DNA of 64,000 nt from Chrysophaeum taylorii. Taxonomy: Eukaryota; Sar; Pelagophyceae; Pelagomonadales; Pelagomonadaceae. Each line of letters starts with the position of its first letter. Position 1 is the stretch's first letter. The notes beneath the pieces are model-generated. The model did no database searches and was not told where the DNA came from. It saw only the letters and a list, made by a program, of their open reading frames with translations. Both the position numbers and the translations under genes were made by a program. Location of the stretch: NCBI GenBank assembly GCA_029834535.1, contig JAQMWT010000157.1, positions 62,001 to 126,000 of the forward strand, in the 5' to 3' direction. Positions 1-11,180 of this stretch are shown here, in pieces.

Positions 1-499
1 GCCACGTCTCGGTCGGCGTCGCGCGCCGCAGCACGTCCTCCGCGTACCGCAGGAGGTTGTTCAACTTGGTGCAAAAATTCCATTTTTTTGGGTCCAAGCA
101 CTCCATCCGACTCAGCATCAGTGTCGTCTCCGAATCCATTTGCGGTATTACTGCGCCAAACTTTGGCGGCCGCGAGGGGTGCTTTTCGTCGAGCACTACC
201 TCCGCGAAGTAGTCCTGCCACACGTTCACGTGGAACACGAGTGGGTTCTCTTCGTCCTGGTATCCGGGGTACGCCACCTCGTTCCATTCCTTCTGCCACT
301 GGTACGCCTTGGTGGCGCCGACGCGCTTCTTCGTCGACTCGATGTCCACCGCAATTTTACGCGGCAACAATACCACGGCCCGCTCCTCTTCGCTGTCGGC
401 ATACTCGTACTCTTCGTCCTCCTCCTCCTCTTCCTCATCGAACCTCCCGTCCTCCTCTTCCTCGATGATGTCCGGACAACGCTCCTCATCCTCGTCCAT
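1..499 (-). CDS. Unrecognised acidic-N-terminus protein (3' end outside window)
   Basis: The frame is open from an ATG at 499 to the window edge, giving about 166 residues. The first 40 residues are almost entirely Asp/Glu (MDEDEE..., EEEED runs). A normal-composition region follows with motifs such as YQWQKEWNEVAYPGYQ and MLSRMECLDPKKWNF, rich in Trp and aromatic residues. I recognise no family. The gene lies 155 bp downstream of the stop of the next minus-strand gene, in the same orientation. The codon pattern is like the neighbours, so a real gene is likelier than a relic. A transposon-derived DNA-binding protein is possible but unsupported. Confidence 0.55.
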   Translation of the reverse strand, partial: MDEDEERCPDIIEEEEDGRFDEEEEEEDEEYEYADSEEERAVVLLPRKIAVDIESTKKRVGATKAYQWQKEWNEVAYPGYQDEENPLVFHVNVWQDYFAEVVLDEKHPSRPPKFGAVIPQMDSETTLMLSRMECLDPKKWNFCTKLNNLLRYAEDVLRRATPTETW

Positions 500-654
500 C
501 GCACCTCCTGTCGTTGTTGAGTCGAGCAGGAGGCGGTGACGTCACTTACCGCCACCTCGTCCGTTGGGCGGGCGTATCCTAGGCTATGGGAGTAGGAAAA
601 ATCATTCATCCACACACATCATAATAATATCATCATCATCATTGATATTTCTCA

Positions 655-2437
655 TCATCTAAGGTCCTGCTGCTGCTGGTGGTGCTGGTGGTGGTGGTGG
701 TGGTTTCGCATCGTGCGCGCCACAATGCCGCTCGGGTCGAGTTCGTCGTGAGACATGCAGCCGATCGCCTCGAGAGTCTCGGTGAGCTTGGCCATGATCT
801 CGTCTTCCGTGCTCTCCGGGGTGATGCCCATGTCGCTGACGAAGGATCGCAGGGGATCGGGTTGTTCCGGGGGTGGCTTGTTTTCGGGTGCCATTTCCGA
901 AAAGTCGGGGCGGACGTAGGGTCGCGGGACGCCGAGCTCGCGATAGACGAGGGTGTCGTTATTGGGATCGAGGCGGAGCTTGTCGATCCAAGCCTCGCAG
1001 GCTTCGGGGTCGCGCTTCTCGCGGGCCTGCTTGACGAGCCTCAACGCCCGAGCCGCGCACGCGACGGCGCGCGTCCGGAGGCAGCCGCCGGGTCGGAACT
1101 CGAGTAGTCGTCTCTCGGCTTCTCGTCGCTCCAAGTCGCGCTGCATTCGGGCTTCCTCGGGCATCTGAGATCGACCACCACCATAAGTGGCGGCGCGGAA
1201 CGGGTTTCTTGCCGCCGCCGCCGCCTCGTCGGCTGTCTCGTACTGGTCGGAGAGCTTTTTTGCCTCGTCGGCTGCCCTTCGAACGGATTCGTAGTCGGTT
1301 GCTATCGCGACGAGGCGGTCGAGCTGCTCGTCGACGAGATATGGTTCGAGGGCCCCGATGCAGCGCGCCGCGCTGAGTCTCGGCCTCGGGCGCGAGTTTG
1401 TGAGAGCGACTACGAGATAGTCGAAGCCTTCGAAAGCGACGACGTTCGAGGCGAGTTTCGCGAGCGTGTCGGCGGCGGCGGCGACGATCGCCGGATCCGA
1501 GTCGAGGAGTCGCTTGATGATGCCGCCGCAGTCGTTGTTTGCAATGCTCGCGACGGCCATCGCGTCCAAAGTCGACATGCTCACCGCCTGCGCGGCGCCC
1601 TGCGAGTCGCCGTCGCGCCCGACGTCCGCGACGCCCTCGAGGAGGCCCTTGGCGAGCGCCTTCTCGACGGCGCGCAACGCGCCGCCCGTGCGCTCGCGCA
1701 GTCGCGGGATCACGAGCGTCGCCCTATACAATGCGCCACCCGCGCGGAATTCCATCGGCGCCACTCGTCGACATCTTCTCGCGGCAGAGAACACGTCGCC
1801 GCTCTCGTTCATTATCTGTTTCTCGGTCCACTCGTACGAGCTCATCTCCTCCAGCCTCGGACTTTCCTCGGGCGGCGGCGGCTCGGGCGGAGGCCACGGC
1901 TTGCCCGCCTTCTCGGCCTCCTCCTTGGCCGCCGCTTCCTCCATTTCGCGACGGATAGTGTTCGCCCGCACTATTGCCCATTCGTTCGACAGCCGAATCG
2001 CCTCTAGCGCCTGCTCGGCCGCGTACGAGATCCGCTCGGCAGCCCTCGAGGTCGCCGCGACCAAAGCGTCCACGGCCGGGTCATCCAGCCACCCGCACTT
2101 GGCCGCGTATTCCGCGAGCGCGCCGAGCGACGACAGTGCCGCGCGGCTCTCCGCCTCGTTCGTCTCGCCCATTATCTCCGCCAGCCGCGCCGGCGTCGCG
2201 TCCGATATCAAGGATGGGCACGACCACACCTCCCCGTTCATCGACGAGTACAGGTACGCGTACTCCCCGTCGCCAACCATCGCGTGCTCGGCCGTGATCG
2301 GCCGCGGCACCGGGGGTGGCCCGTAGTACCGCCGCCACACCTCCACCGGCACCCCCGCCATCTCCGCCGCTCGCGCCTCGCTAGTCCATGGAATCTCCAC
2401 GGACCGCACCCGCGCGTCCACCTCGCCCTTCGGAGGA

Positions 2438-2472
<35 letters not shown>

Positions 2473-2478
2473 TGCCAT
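655..2478 (-). CDS. Hypothetical protein with helical-repeat-like core and homopolymer ends
   Basis: A single uninterrupted frame of 607 residues starts at the ATG at 2478, with a run of about 13 alanines at the N-terminus. The C-terminus is a His/Gln tract. The middle (roughly residues 290-400) alternates short amphipathic helices with small residues, including DPAIVAAAADTLAKLAS and LSAARCIGALEPYL, which look like ARM/HEAT repeats. Flanking segments are Pro- and Glu-rich. No catalytic motif, signal peptide or membrane span is visible. A scaffold or adaptor role would fit ARM/HEAT folds but this is only inference. Polyalanine and polyhistidine are encoded by GCC/CAC triplet repeats prone to length change. 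Confidence 0.7.
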
Positions 2479-2639
2479 CACACTTCCTTCCTTTCGTGGA
2501 CCCTACCCCTTTGTTTATACAACAACAAACCCTTGTGAAACCCCCCGCCCCCCTCTTGTTAGCTAGCTAGCTGTCGTCGACCCTTAAAAAAAAACAAAAC
2601 AAAACAAAACAAAACACCCCCTTTTGTTAGTTATTACAA

Positions 2640-2955
2640 GTGTAGACCAGTAAGTTCACCTAGTCCCAATCTCTAACCCCAGTAAGTTCACCTGGTCCCA
2701 GTAAGTTTCATATAAGTTCACCTGGTCAGTAAGTCCACCAAGCTCACCCCAACTCCTTTGAGCTCGTCGCTCTCGCCTCCGCCAATCCAAGCTGCTTTGA
2801 TCCGCATGCGCCGCCAACCTTTGAGTTTACTCTAAAAACCCTTTACTCTAAAAACCCCAGTATGTTCACCAGGTCCCAGTTTCACCTGGTCACTCAGCTC
2901 ACCTAGTCCCAATCTCCAACCCCAGTAAGTTCACCTGGTCCCAGTAAGTTAACCT
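2640..2955. repeat. Degenerate direct repeats around AAGTTCACCTGGTCCCA
   Basis: A core of about 17 bp, AAGTTCACCTGGTCCCA, with variants (CACCTAGTCCCA, TTCACCAGGTCCCA) recurs at least seven times in 300 bp. It is often preceded by CCCCAGT and interspersed with CTCTAAAAACCC motifs. There is no coding frame across it. It could be a decayed minisatellite or subterminal repeats of a mobile element. Confidence 0.6.
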
Positions 2956-2985
2956 ACAGTGCGCGTGTAGACGCCGGGAGGGGGC

Positions 2986-3262
2986 TTATCGGTATTGCGC
3001 AGCACGTGTGGGGTAGGGTGGAGTCGTCGACCCAGATGAGTATATCCTCGGGGATGCCGATCGACAGAGAGCCACGTAGAGCTGGACGTGGCAGAAGACG
3101 GGCTTGGGAAAGAGGACGCCGACCTCGCGGGGCGTCTGGCCCTGGCTCTTGTTGATCGTTTGGCGTAGGCGGGCCTTAAGCGATACAGGTTGGAGGAGCC
3201 TCGGTGACAACGACACGATCGATCATGTATCTGGTACCGTTGCAGTGGCCGTGCGACGGGTC
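2986..3262 (-). pseudogene. PIF1-like helicase C-terminal relic (Helitron-type)
   Basis: Reading the minus strand, one frame gives CNGTRYMIDRVVVTEA, the conserved 'CNGTR' block of PIF1 helicases. The next frame gives TINKSQGQT followed by VGVLFPKPVFCHVQLYVALC, matching the family's signature INKSQGQT and the final QLYVALSR block. The two blocks are in different frames and the usual SR of VALSR is changed to CR, so the gene is broken. Nothing of the Walker A half is present. PIF1 helicases of this type are carried by Helitrons or as cellular genes. Being an isolated fragment in repeat-rich DNA favours a mobile-element remnant. Confidence 0.75.
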
Positions 3263-3621
3263 GAGGTTGCGAAGACATTAAGCTCGCGATCAAAGTCAGC
3301 ATGCCGTTGGTTGTCAGGGAGTTGAAAACTCTACTGTAAAGAGCGAGGCGTCGTCTTCCGACCCAGCCTAGTCAGCCGAAAAGAACTCCGACGCCTCGTC
3401 TCCGGGAAAAAAAGGCCGCGGTCATGCGCGCGTTGTCAGCATCGACAACATCGTTTCGACGGGGCGTGAGAATGGCGCGCTGAAAGAGCCGCCGCGGGTC
3501 TTGGAAATAGTCTGCGAGGTCGCCGTAGACGGCTTAGAGGATCACTGTCTGGCCTCGCGCCTACCTGATCCTTACTCTCGGGCCTACTTGATCCTTACCC
3601 TAAATCGAGGGACAAACAAAC

Positions 3622-4384
3622 ATCTCGCCCGACGTCAAGTCGTCCCAGACATCCTCACCACGCTCGACAACAAGGAGCAACTCTACGATATCAAAACCCT
3701 CGCTTGGGGTTCGTTGTACACCGCCCACGCCCTCCATCCCTCCCACCCGTCGCCTGTCGATCGGCGCGCAGCGCAAGTCCACTCCGAATACCTCGCTCAC
3801 GCCCGCGGCATCGACGCCATCATCCCCCAGCCGGGTACAGCACCACCGCCTGGCTTCTTGGGCCCTGTCGAACAGCGGCTACGTAGCTACGGCACCGTCG
3901 CCGGCCTCGTCTTTGGTGCCTTCGGTGAGGCCAGCGCGGCGTGCCACGCTCTCTCGCCCAAACATGCGCAGAGCGCATCGCTGCGCGAACCTGGGTGACA
4001 AGCGGCTGCGCCAACTTCACAGAGGCAAAGGCGGCCCAAACTCGCCGCATCTACCGTGAGTGGGGGATCGCCAACGCATTAGGCCGGGCTCGCTGTGCCC
4101 TCACCGCCCTCACCCATGTCGCCGCCTCGGGGAACCCCGCCCAGGCCGCCCGATCCCAGCAGGACGTCACCCTTCGTCGCACATACGTCCGGCGGCAGCA
4201 TGCGTACGACCTACGGGCGGGGCCCGTCCTCTCTTCGCCTGCCCCACGCCTCGGCGATGACCCCGACTAGGTCCCGCGTACTTATCTCCGCCCGTCAGGC
4301 ACATCCCTCCTACCCCACAAACCCACCCACATCCTTCATGCTCCCCACACACACCCCCCTTAGCAGTCGACATTTAAAGACACA
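3622..4384 (+). mobile_element. 5'-truncated non-LTR retrotransposon, copy 1
   Basis: This segment is nearly identical to 24189-24944. It holds the C-terminal part of a retrotransposon ORF (HVAASGNP..., ending SSPAPRLGDDPD) and a 3' UTR ending AGCAGTCGACATTTAAA. It differs from copy 2 by a 2-bp insertion near 3950 (CTCTCTCG against CTCTCG) that shifts the frame, so it is dead. The decamer ACAAACAAAC occurs just before it (3612-3621) and just after it (4385-4394), consistent with a target-site duplication. The class is inferred from variable 5' truncation, fixed 3' end and the resemblance of the ORF tail to algal LINE-type ORFs; the reverse-transcriptase domain itself is not in the window. Confidence 0.7.
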
Positions 4385-4860
4385 ACAAACAAACGATGAC
4401 CCCCAGGTCCCGTGTACTTACGCCGCCGTCAGGCACATCCCTCATACCCACAAACCCACCAACATCCTTCATGCTCCCCAGACCCCCCCAACTTACATCG
4501 CATCTAAAGACAGACAAACAAACAGACAAACAAACAGACAAACAAACAGACAAACAGACAAACATCTGTCGATTAGTAGTTAGGACAAGAACAGACATCC
4601 TTCATGCTCCCCACACACACCCCCCTCTTAGCAGCCGACATTTAAAGACAAACAAACAGACAGCTCTGCCCGTCAGGCACATCCATCATACCCCACAAAC
4701 CCACCCACACGTCCTTCATGCTCCCCACACACACCCCCCTCTTAGCAGTCGACATGTAAAGACAAACAAACAGACAGACAAACAAACAAACAAACAAACA
4801 AACAGACAGACAAACATCTGTCGATTAGTAGTTAGGATCTGTCGATTAGTAGTTAAGAAG
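4385..4860 (+). repeat. Nested retrotransposon 3' tails separated by ACAAACAG microsatellite
   Basis: At least three more copies of the 3'-UTR tail (CATCCTTCATGCTCCCC, TAGCAGTCGACATTTAAAG) follow copy 1, at about 4395-4510, 4589-4650 and 4667-4762. Each ends in an AAAGACA stretch and is joined to the next by (ACAAACAG)n or (ACAAAC)n microsatellite. A 27-bp duplication around GTCGATTAGTAGTTA lies at 4820-4855. The arrangement suggests repeated short insertions into the same simple-sequence target. Confidence 0.75.
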
Positions 4861-4864
4861 AAGA

Positions 4865-6258
4865 TTAGTGGCGGACTCGAACGACGACAAAAAGCGTGAG
4901 GGCGACGGCGTAGACCGCGACGGAGGCGTTGACGAGGTGCCAGATTTTCTTGGTCGTCGGCTGGCCGCCTGGTGTTACATCAGGGAGGGGAGGCGCGTTA
5001 TTTTTGGATTGCGACGACGACGACGACGACGACGGCGCTGGCGTCGTGTACTTGGAGGGGAGGGCCGGCATATTCACGGGGAGGTAGAAGCCGAGTTCCT
5101 TTTCGAGGTCGGAATAGGCGTTGACGGCGTGGTCGTCGACGTAAAATTGGGCCCAAGGTTTGCCAAAATGGATCTCGTGGTAGGGAATCCCCGCGTCCTC
5201 GAGCGACTTGAACGTGACGGGCGCGACGTCGGCGACGACGGCGCCAACGTTGGCCGCGTGCGTGCGCATGCGGCGCGCCGTGTGGAGGATAATGTAGTGC
5301 CCACTCGCATGGAGCGCCTTGAGCATGTCGATGGTGCGCTTGACGGGTACGCAGGTCGAATAATCGCCCGGGACTCTTGGCGACGAGAAGAGCGTGTTGT
5401 CGATGTCGAAGCAGACGCGGTAGGCAGGCGGCTTGTCCCAGGCATGGCAAAAGTCGACGACCTGGGCCGGGGTCCCGAGGACGTGCATGTCGCCGCGGTC
5501 GAGGACGATCCCCTCGAAGGGGAGTCCGTCGTCGAGCATGGCCTTTATGACGCCGCTCGTATAGAATTCGCCCTGCGAAGAGCGCCGCGCGTCCGTTCCG
5601 TTCCGTTCGCGCGCGAAAGAAAAACACGCACTTTTTGATCCTGGGAGAGCTGGGTCTCGCCGCGCTCGATGATCTTGGCGCAGTAGGCCAGGAGCTCGTC
5701 TCCGTCGCGAAAGCAGTAACAGCCCGTGTTGGCCCAATCGGAGATCTTGACCTTCTCGACGACGCGGTCGATCGAACAATCGCCGTCGTCGCGGCGCGGC
5801 ATCGTGACGTAGCTGTAGATCGGCTTGGGCTGGGTGTCGTGGAAGCAAAAGCTCGCGCCCGCGCGGTGCGCGATCGCCCGATATTTTCCAACGATGTCGC
5901 ACGCGTAGAACGTGTCGCCGTCGACGAGCATACACGGGCGACCGCGTTGCGTCGAAGAGAGACCCTCGAGGCCGAACCGCACCGTCTCGGCCGCGCCGAG
6001 CGTTGGCCGCGGTAACTCAACCAACACGACCGCGGGCCGCGCGTCGACGACGAGCTCCATCTCGTGCTTCATGTTCAGGAACCGGGGGTTGTACACCACC
6101 ACGAGCGTGTCGCCTGGCGACACCTGCAGCGAGTCGATCACCCACAAGATCATCTCCTTCCCGAGCACGCGCACGAAGGGCTTGGGCTTGAGGTAGCCCT
6201 CTTTCTGGAACCGCGACCCGACGCCGCCGAGCGGCACGATGATGTTCATCCCCGCCAT
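4865..6258 (-). CDS. Sugar-phosphate nucleotidyltransferase fused to HAD-family phosphatase, C-terminal membrane anchor
   Basis: There are two exons: 5632-6258 and 4865-5572, with a 59-nt intron (5573-5631, GTGCGTG...CGCAG, phase 0). The predicted protein is 444 residues. Residues 1-209 carry the nucleotidyltransferase signature (IIVPLGGVGSRF, residues 6-17; LVDGD near 105, the metal-binding aspartates). The second half has the HAD nucleophile motif FDIDNTL (Asp 265 and 267) and a later GKPWAQFYVDDHA segment with the conserved acidic pair. The end is a Ser/Pro linker and one hydrophobic span, a likely tail anchor. Similar two-domain proteins occur in bacterial capsule gene clusters, so activation or processing of a sugar for glycan synthesis is a reasonable inference. 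The start is only 30 bp from the divergent SGF29-like gene. Confidence 0.8.
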
Positions 6259-6288
6259 CCTTACCACTAGTTTTGTGTTCCCACCACC

Positions 6289-7170
6289 ATGTCTGCTACT
6301 TGGACCTCCTCGTCGACGGTGATCGAGGACATCCTCGAGTCGATCGCGAACGTGCCAAACTCGGTGAAGCGAAACTTTGAGCTCCTGCGCGAGCTCGACG
6401 GCGAGGTGGCGACGCTCCTCGAGGAGATCGGCGACGCGGAGGCGGCGATAATGGCGTCGGCGCGGGAGGCCGTCAAGTCGTCGTCGTCGTCGTCTCGGAG
6501 CGTCGCGAGCGCCCTAGGCACGCAGGGACGCGAGGCGATCGCGGCAATCGCGGCCAAGAGGCGGCGGTGCGACGACCTGAGCGACGAGAAAATTTTGATC
6601 GCCGAACAGACCTCGGAGCTCGTGCTGCAACACATCGACATCATGAACTCGGAACTCGCCGCGCTCTCGGCGCACCTCCACGCGACGGGGGAGTTCGAAT
6701 CGAGCGGGGCGGCCCCCAACGACGAAGTCGCCGTCCAGCTCGACGACAGCGACAAGGATTCGTGGATCCTCGCCCGAGTCGTCAGATACAAGCCGGAGTC
6801 GGCAAACTACGACGTCGCCGACGCCGACGACGACCGCAAGGTTTACGAACTCCCCGAGACCCGCGTCGTACCCCTCACCGATTCGGGCGGCCGCGGCGTC
6901 GTCGCCGCGCCCCACGCCCTCGCCCCCGTCGCCAGCATCCTCGCCACCGTCGAGGGCTCCCCCGGTGAATACAAAATTTCCAAGGGGGACGAGGTCTTCG
7001 CCGTCTATCCGGACACTACCTCTTTCTACTCGGCCACGGTCTCCATCCCGCCGCGCCGCGCCCTCGCCGGCAACGCCATCTGCCACGTCCAGTTCAGCGA
7101 CGACGCCGACGAGACCGGCCTTAACCCCGACCGTGCAGTCCCCCTCAAGTACATCATCCGCCTCGTCTGA
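6289..7170 (+). CDS. SGF29: SGF29-like SAGA subunit with tandem Tudor domain
   Basis: A single exon of 293 residues. The N-terminal half is helical/coiled (residues 10-125). The C-terminal part carries the SGF29 Tudor pattern: VAVQLDDSDKDSWILARVV, YDVADADDDRKVYELP, then DEVFAVYPDTTSFYSATV and CHVQFSDDAD. In yeast and animals SGF29 sits in the SAGA/ATAC acetyltransferase modules and reads H3K4me2/3 through aromatic residues in this double Tudor. The aromatic and acidic residues visible here (Y, W, F, DDAD) are compatible with that. The length is typical. It shares a 30-bp intergenic space with the divergent nucleotidyltransferase gene. Confidence 0.88.
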   Translation: MSATWTSSSTVIEDILESIANVPNSVKRNFELLRELDGEVATLLEEIGDAEAAIMASAREAVKSSSSSSRSVASALGTQGREAIAAIAAKRRRCDDLSDEKILIAEQTSELVLQHIDIMNSELAALSAHLHATGEFESSGAAPNDEVAVQLDDSDKDSWILARVVRYKPESANYDVADADDDRKVYELPETRVVPLTDSGGRGVVAAPHALAPVASILATVEGSPGEYKISKGDEVFAVYPDTTSFYSATVSIPPRRALAGNAICHVQFSDDADETGLNPDRAVPLKYIIRLV

Positions 7171-7765
7171 CGGACGCTTTTTTTTTGGCATGTCCCACAA
7201 TTGTAGGTAGCGACCGACTTGTGAATAATAGGGTCGACTATTCGCGTCGAGGAGGAGGAGGAGGAGGAGGAGGAGGAGGGCGATTATTCGCTCTCGTGTT
7301 CGTCGTGCTGCCCGTCGGCGACTTTTTTTTTTTTGCATATCAGGCCGCGCCCAGCCTCTGGCGCGCGCTCTTGCCACACACAGACGCCGCGAAGCCGCCC
7401 GCCGAAACTTCCCGCCGTTTGACTCGCGTAACCTGGAACGGAGAGACCGTTCGGAATGGTGCCTGCTGCACCCTTCCAAACATCGCTCGCTACCTGCTGC
7501 TGCTACGTAGTGCTCCTCTCTGGAGACGACGGGCCTAAGGCGACTGATTGACTTTATGGCTTGGACGACCCTATAATCTTTCAACGTCATGCGCGCGCGT
7601 TCCAACGTTCGCACGACCCTACTACTTTTTTTCTGGAGCGACGATTGTACGAAATACAGAATGAAGGTGCGCCCCGCATCGCGCGATTGAAAGGACCCTT
7701 CTGCTGCTGCTGCTGCTGCTCATTCGCCTCTTCTTCTGAGATCGCGGAGAGGCGGCACGCGAGAG
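7171..7765. other. Intergenic, simple repeats only
   Basis: There is no convincing gene. The stretch holds T runs at 7181 and 7322, a (GGA)n tract at about 7252-7278, two ACGACCCTA motifs near 7565-7620 and a (CTG)n tract at about 7701-7720. It separates two plus-strand genes, so it should contain the SGF29 terminator and the sulfatase promoter. No TATA box stands out. Confidence 0.5.
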
Positions 7766-10683
7766 ATGATGCGAGTTGTGTCGGGTCTCATCCTTGGGGT
7801 CGTCGTCGCCCACGGCGCCAAGCGGCCGAACATTGTGGTGCTACTGGCCGACGACCACTCGGCCGAAACCGTGCCGTGGCGACCGACGGCGCGGCTCGGC
7901 GGGTTGAACCGCGCCGCCGGGCTGACCCCGCGGCTCCAAGGACTCGCCGAGGAGGGCGCGACCATCGAGAGCTACTTTGTCGTGCTGTCGCTTTGCACTC
8001 CGGCTCGCGCCTCGCTGCTGACGGGGCTGTACCCGCACGCGCACGGCGCGACGCACCTCAAGCCCGTCAGGCAAGGCAAGTTCGCCGCGATTCGCCACGG
8101 TCTCGAGACGTACCCGGAGGTGCTGCGCGAAGCCGGTTACGAGACGGCGCTGTTTGGAAAATGGCACATGCTCCAACGACCCGAAGGTTTCGAAACGTTC
8201 GCGGTGTTCTTGAACCAGGGCACGTACGACAACCCGATTCTTTTGACGCAAGAGACCTGGACGTCCGGCGCGCCCGATAGCGCAAGACGAAATGTCGCGA
8301 CCGGCTACTCGTCGGACGTCGTTGCCCTTCTCGCCGTCGACTGGATCGGAAAACGCGGCGACGAGAGCCCCTACCTGGTCGAAGCCCACTTCAAGGAGGC
8401 CCACGAGCCCTGGCAATACCCGCACCGGTATGACGAGTGCCTCGGCGGCGTCCCAATCGAGGTCTCGGGCTCGTGGACGGTCGTCGCTCGGGCCAACCGG
8501 CCGCGCAACGACACGTGCGATCGCGCGGACGACGGCGACAATTCTCGACGCGTCTCGATCCCCGAGCCGAAAACGCTGACGGCACCAACGACGGGCGGGC
8601 CTCTGGGCGGATTGGCGAGAGGCCAGACGCTCGAAGCGTTCGCGTCCAAGTACATGAGCCCCGACGCCAAGCAAGCGTGCGGCCGCGCTCGGTGGAGTCA
8701 CGAGGCGTGGCACGTCACGAATTTATCCTCGCGGCGCGCCGCGCACGCCAAGCTCGTTTCCGACTACATGAAACTCCTCGCGGCGCTCGACGACGCCGTG
8801 GGCCGGATCCTCGACGCGATACCCTCCGACCAGGTCGACGACACGATCGTCCTCTACACTTCCGACCACGGCTACTTCCTCGGCGAGCACAACTATTACA
8901 CCAAGCGCCTCGCGTACGAAGAATCGATTCGGGCACCGTTCATCCTCAGGTACCCGCGCCGCGTCGCGCCGCGCGCCTTCGCGGCCGACGCGCTTCTCGC
9001 GGCCAACGTCGACGTGGCGCCCACGCTCCTCGACTTGGCCGGATGTCGCCCGCTTAAGAACGCTGCGCACGGCCGCTCAATAATCGCTTCGCTGTTGCGC
9101 GATCGCGAACCGAGTCGCCGTCGAGAATCGCTCTACTATAGGTACTACGACGACTCCTCCGAGCCGGCGCTCACCGCGCTGCCTCGTCCTTCGCACTTGG
9201 CCGTGCGGACGCACACGTGGAAGCTCATCTTGTACGACGGCCTCCGGTGCACCGCAGCCTTCCAAAACGCCACGACTTCGGAGAGAGCCGCGCGCGCCGT
9301 CTTCGAGTTTTACGACCTCGCGCGAGATTCTAGCGAGAGCCGCAACGTCTTCGCCGAGACCGACGCGGATATCATCGCCTCGGCGCGCCGCCAGCTCCAA
9401 GCTGCGATGAAGGACGAGGCCGCCGAAGACGAGGAATCGGCGCGTCTCACGCACGGCGCGCACCTCCCGGCCTCGTGCCTCGCCGTGGACTTTGGTGACG
9501 ACGACGCATTCGTGCGGTGCCTGCGCGACGCCGAGCCGTGTCCGCGGCTGCCGTCGCCCTTGCCAGCCCCGAACAGACGAAAACGCAAATTCCGCGGCGC
9601 AATAATCCGCCGCGCCGTCCAGGCTACTACCGACGGTACGGACGACGTAAAAAAACGTTCGTCGACGAGGCCCGAGATTGCTGATTCTGATTCGAATTCG
9701 GGGGGAACGACGGCGAAACGAGCGTCGCGACGGCAAACGCGAAATATCGTCACGACACGACAAATTTCAGCGAAGAAGAAGATCAACACAAAGCGTCGAC
9801 CTTGCTCGTCGAGGAATCCCGTCGCGACAAATTCGACGACGTCGACTGCCGTCTCGCGGTACAATTCGAGTGCGCCCTACGACCTCAACGAGCACACGGC
9901 GTTCGAGCCGTTCATGTACCTCCACATGCAAAAAGCAGCGGGCAACACGATCAACTGGGTCTTGCGGCGCGTCTGCCCGGCACTCGGGATTCCGTGCGAA
10001 ACCGTCGAGCCCAACATTCTCCTCCAAAAAACCCCGCGCCTCTCGCGACAGCGAGGCGCGTTCGTCGTCGGCTCGGTTCGTAATCCGTTTGACTGGTACG
10101 TATCGCTCTACGCGTACGGCTGCGCGCGCAAGGGCTCGCTCTTCGCGACGCTTCGCGCTCGCGAGCTCGTGCCCGCTGGCCTCGGCCGAGTCCTCGACGA
10201 CGCCTCGAATACCTCTAATTTCCAGATCTGGATGCGCGTCTTGTTCCACGGCGCGGCCGCCGTCGCCGCCAGACATAACCGCGATTACAACGAACTCCGA
10301 GTCCTGCGCGACGCCCGCGACCTTGGAATTGGACTCATGACGCATCGCTTCGCCAGTTTACACGTCGAGAATTTTGCGAATTTCAGCACCAGCAAGAGAG
10401 CAAAGCTCCGAAGAGGAGCCATCAATCACGACTTCTTTGGCGCCGCCGGGACGCGTCGCCGCCTTCCATCCCACAACGCGTGTGCGATGATCCGCACCGA
10501 AAGTCTCGAGACCTCCCTCGCTGCCGCGCTCGGTCACTACGTCGCCTGGAAAGGCCTCTCGGCGACAACAGAAGCAAGCGTGCGTGACCTCGTACGCGCG
10601 AACACCATCCGCACGACACACACCCGGTGTCCCGCTGTCTGTGTTTCTGTGTGCCTCGGGCATCTTTTTATGGCACGTTCTTC

Positions 10684-10724
<41 letters not shown>

Positions 10725-10917
10725 GCATCGCGCGACGACGTTATTGCGTCACTGTGCAACGCGCTGCTGCTCGACGACGAACTCAAACAACGTCGTCTCC
10801 GTAGGTGCTAACAAGGCGACTCACGCCACGTACCGCACCTACTACGACAGCGCAACGCGCGCTCTTGTAGAACAAGGCGATGGCATGTTGCTAGACGAAT
10901 TCGGCTACGAATTCTAA
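7766..10917 (+). CDS. Secreted sulfatase-sulfotransferase fusion
   Basis: One long frame from ATG 7766 encodes a signal peptide (GLILGVVVAHG), then a type I sulfatase (roughly residues 20-575): metal motif LLADDHS, formylglycine site CTPARASLLTG (Cys 77), GKWH, and DHGYFLGEHNYYTK. A basic, Ser/Thr-rich linker of about 100 residues follows. The rest is a sulfotransferase: PAPS 5'-phosphate loop YLHMQKAAGNT near residue 718 and 3'-phosphate motif VVGSVRNPFDWYVSLYAYG near 767. The final piece, YRTYYDSATRALVEQGD through LLDEFGYEF, is on a second exon ending at 10917. The intron contains a (TTG)14 tract. Its exact ends are not settled (donor 10580 with acceptor before 10816, or donor about 10632 with acceptor before 10805). 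A protein that both removes and adds sulfate is very unusual. Confidence 0.82.
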
Positions 10918-11180
10918 TTGCGTAAAAAAAAAGACGAATGGTGTAATTTTGATGGATGCAGCAGCCATGCTCGCTAAAATATAGTACGCCAACGCACATA
11001 TCCACAGCTGGAGGGACACACAAAGGATAAAGAGACAAGGGCGCAAACAAACAAACCAACAAACAAGTGGGCAGCAGCGACATTATTTATTTATTGTCAC
11101 CACCACTTGTTTGTCTGTCTGTCTGTCTGTCCAGAGGGGTTGAGTGCTTTCGGAACACGTGATGCGACGAGAAGCTCACG

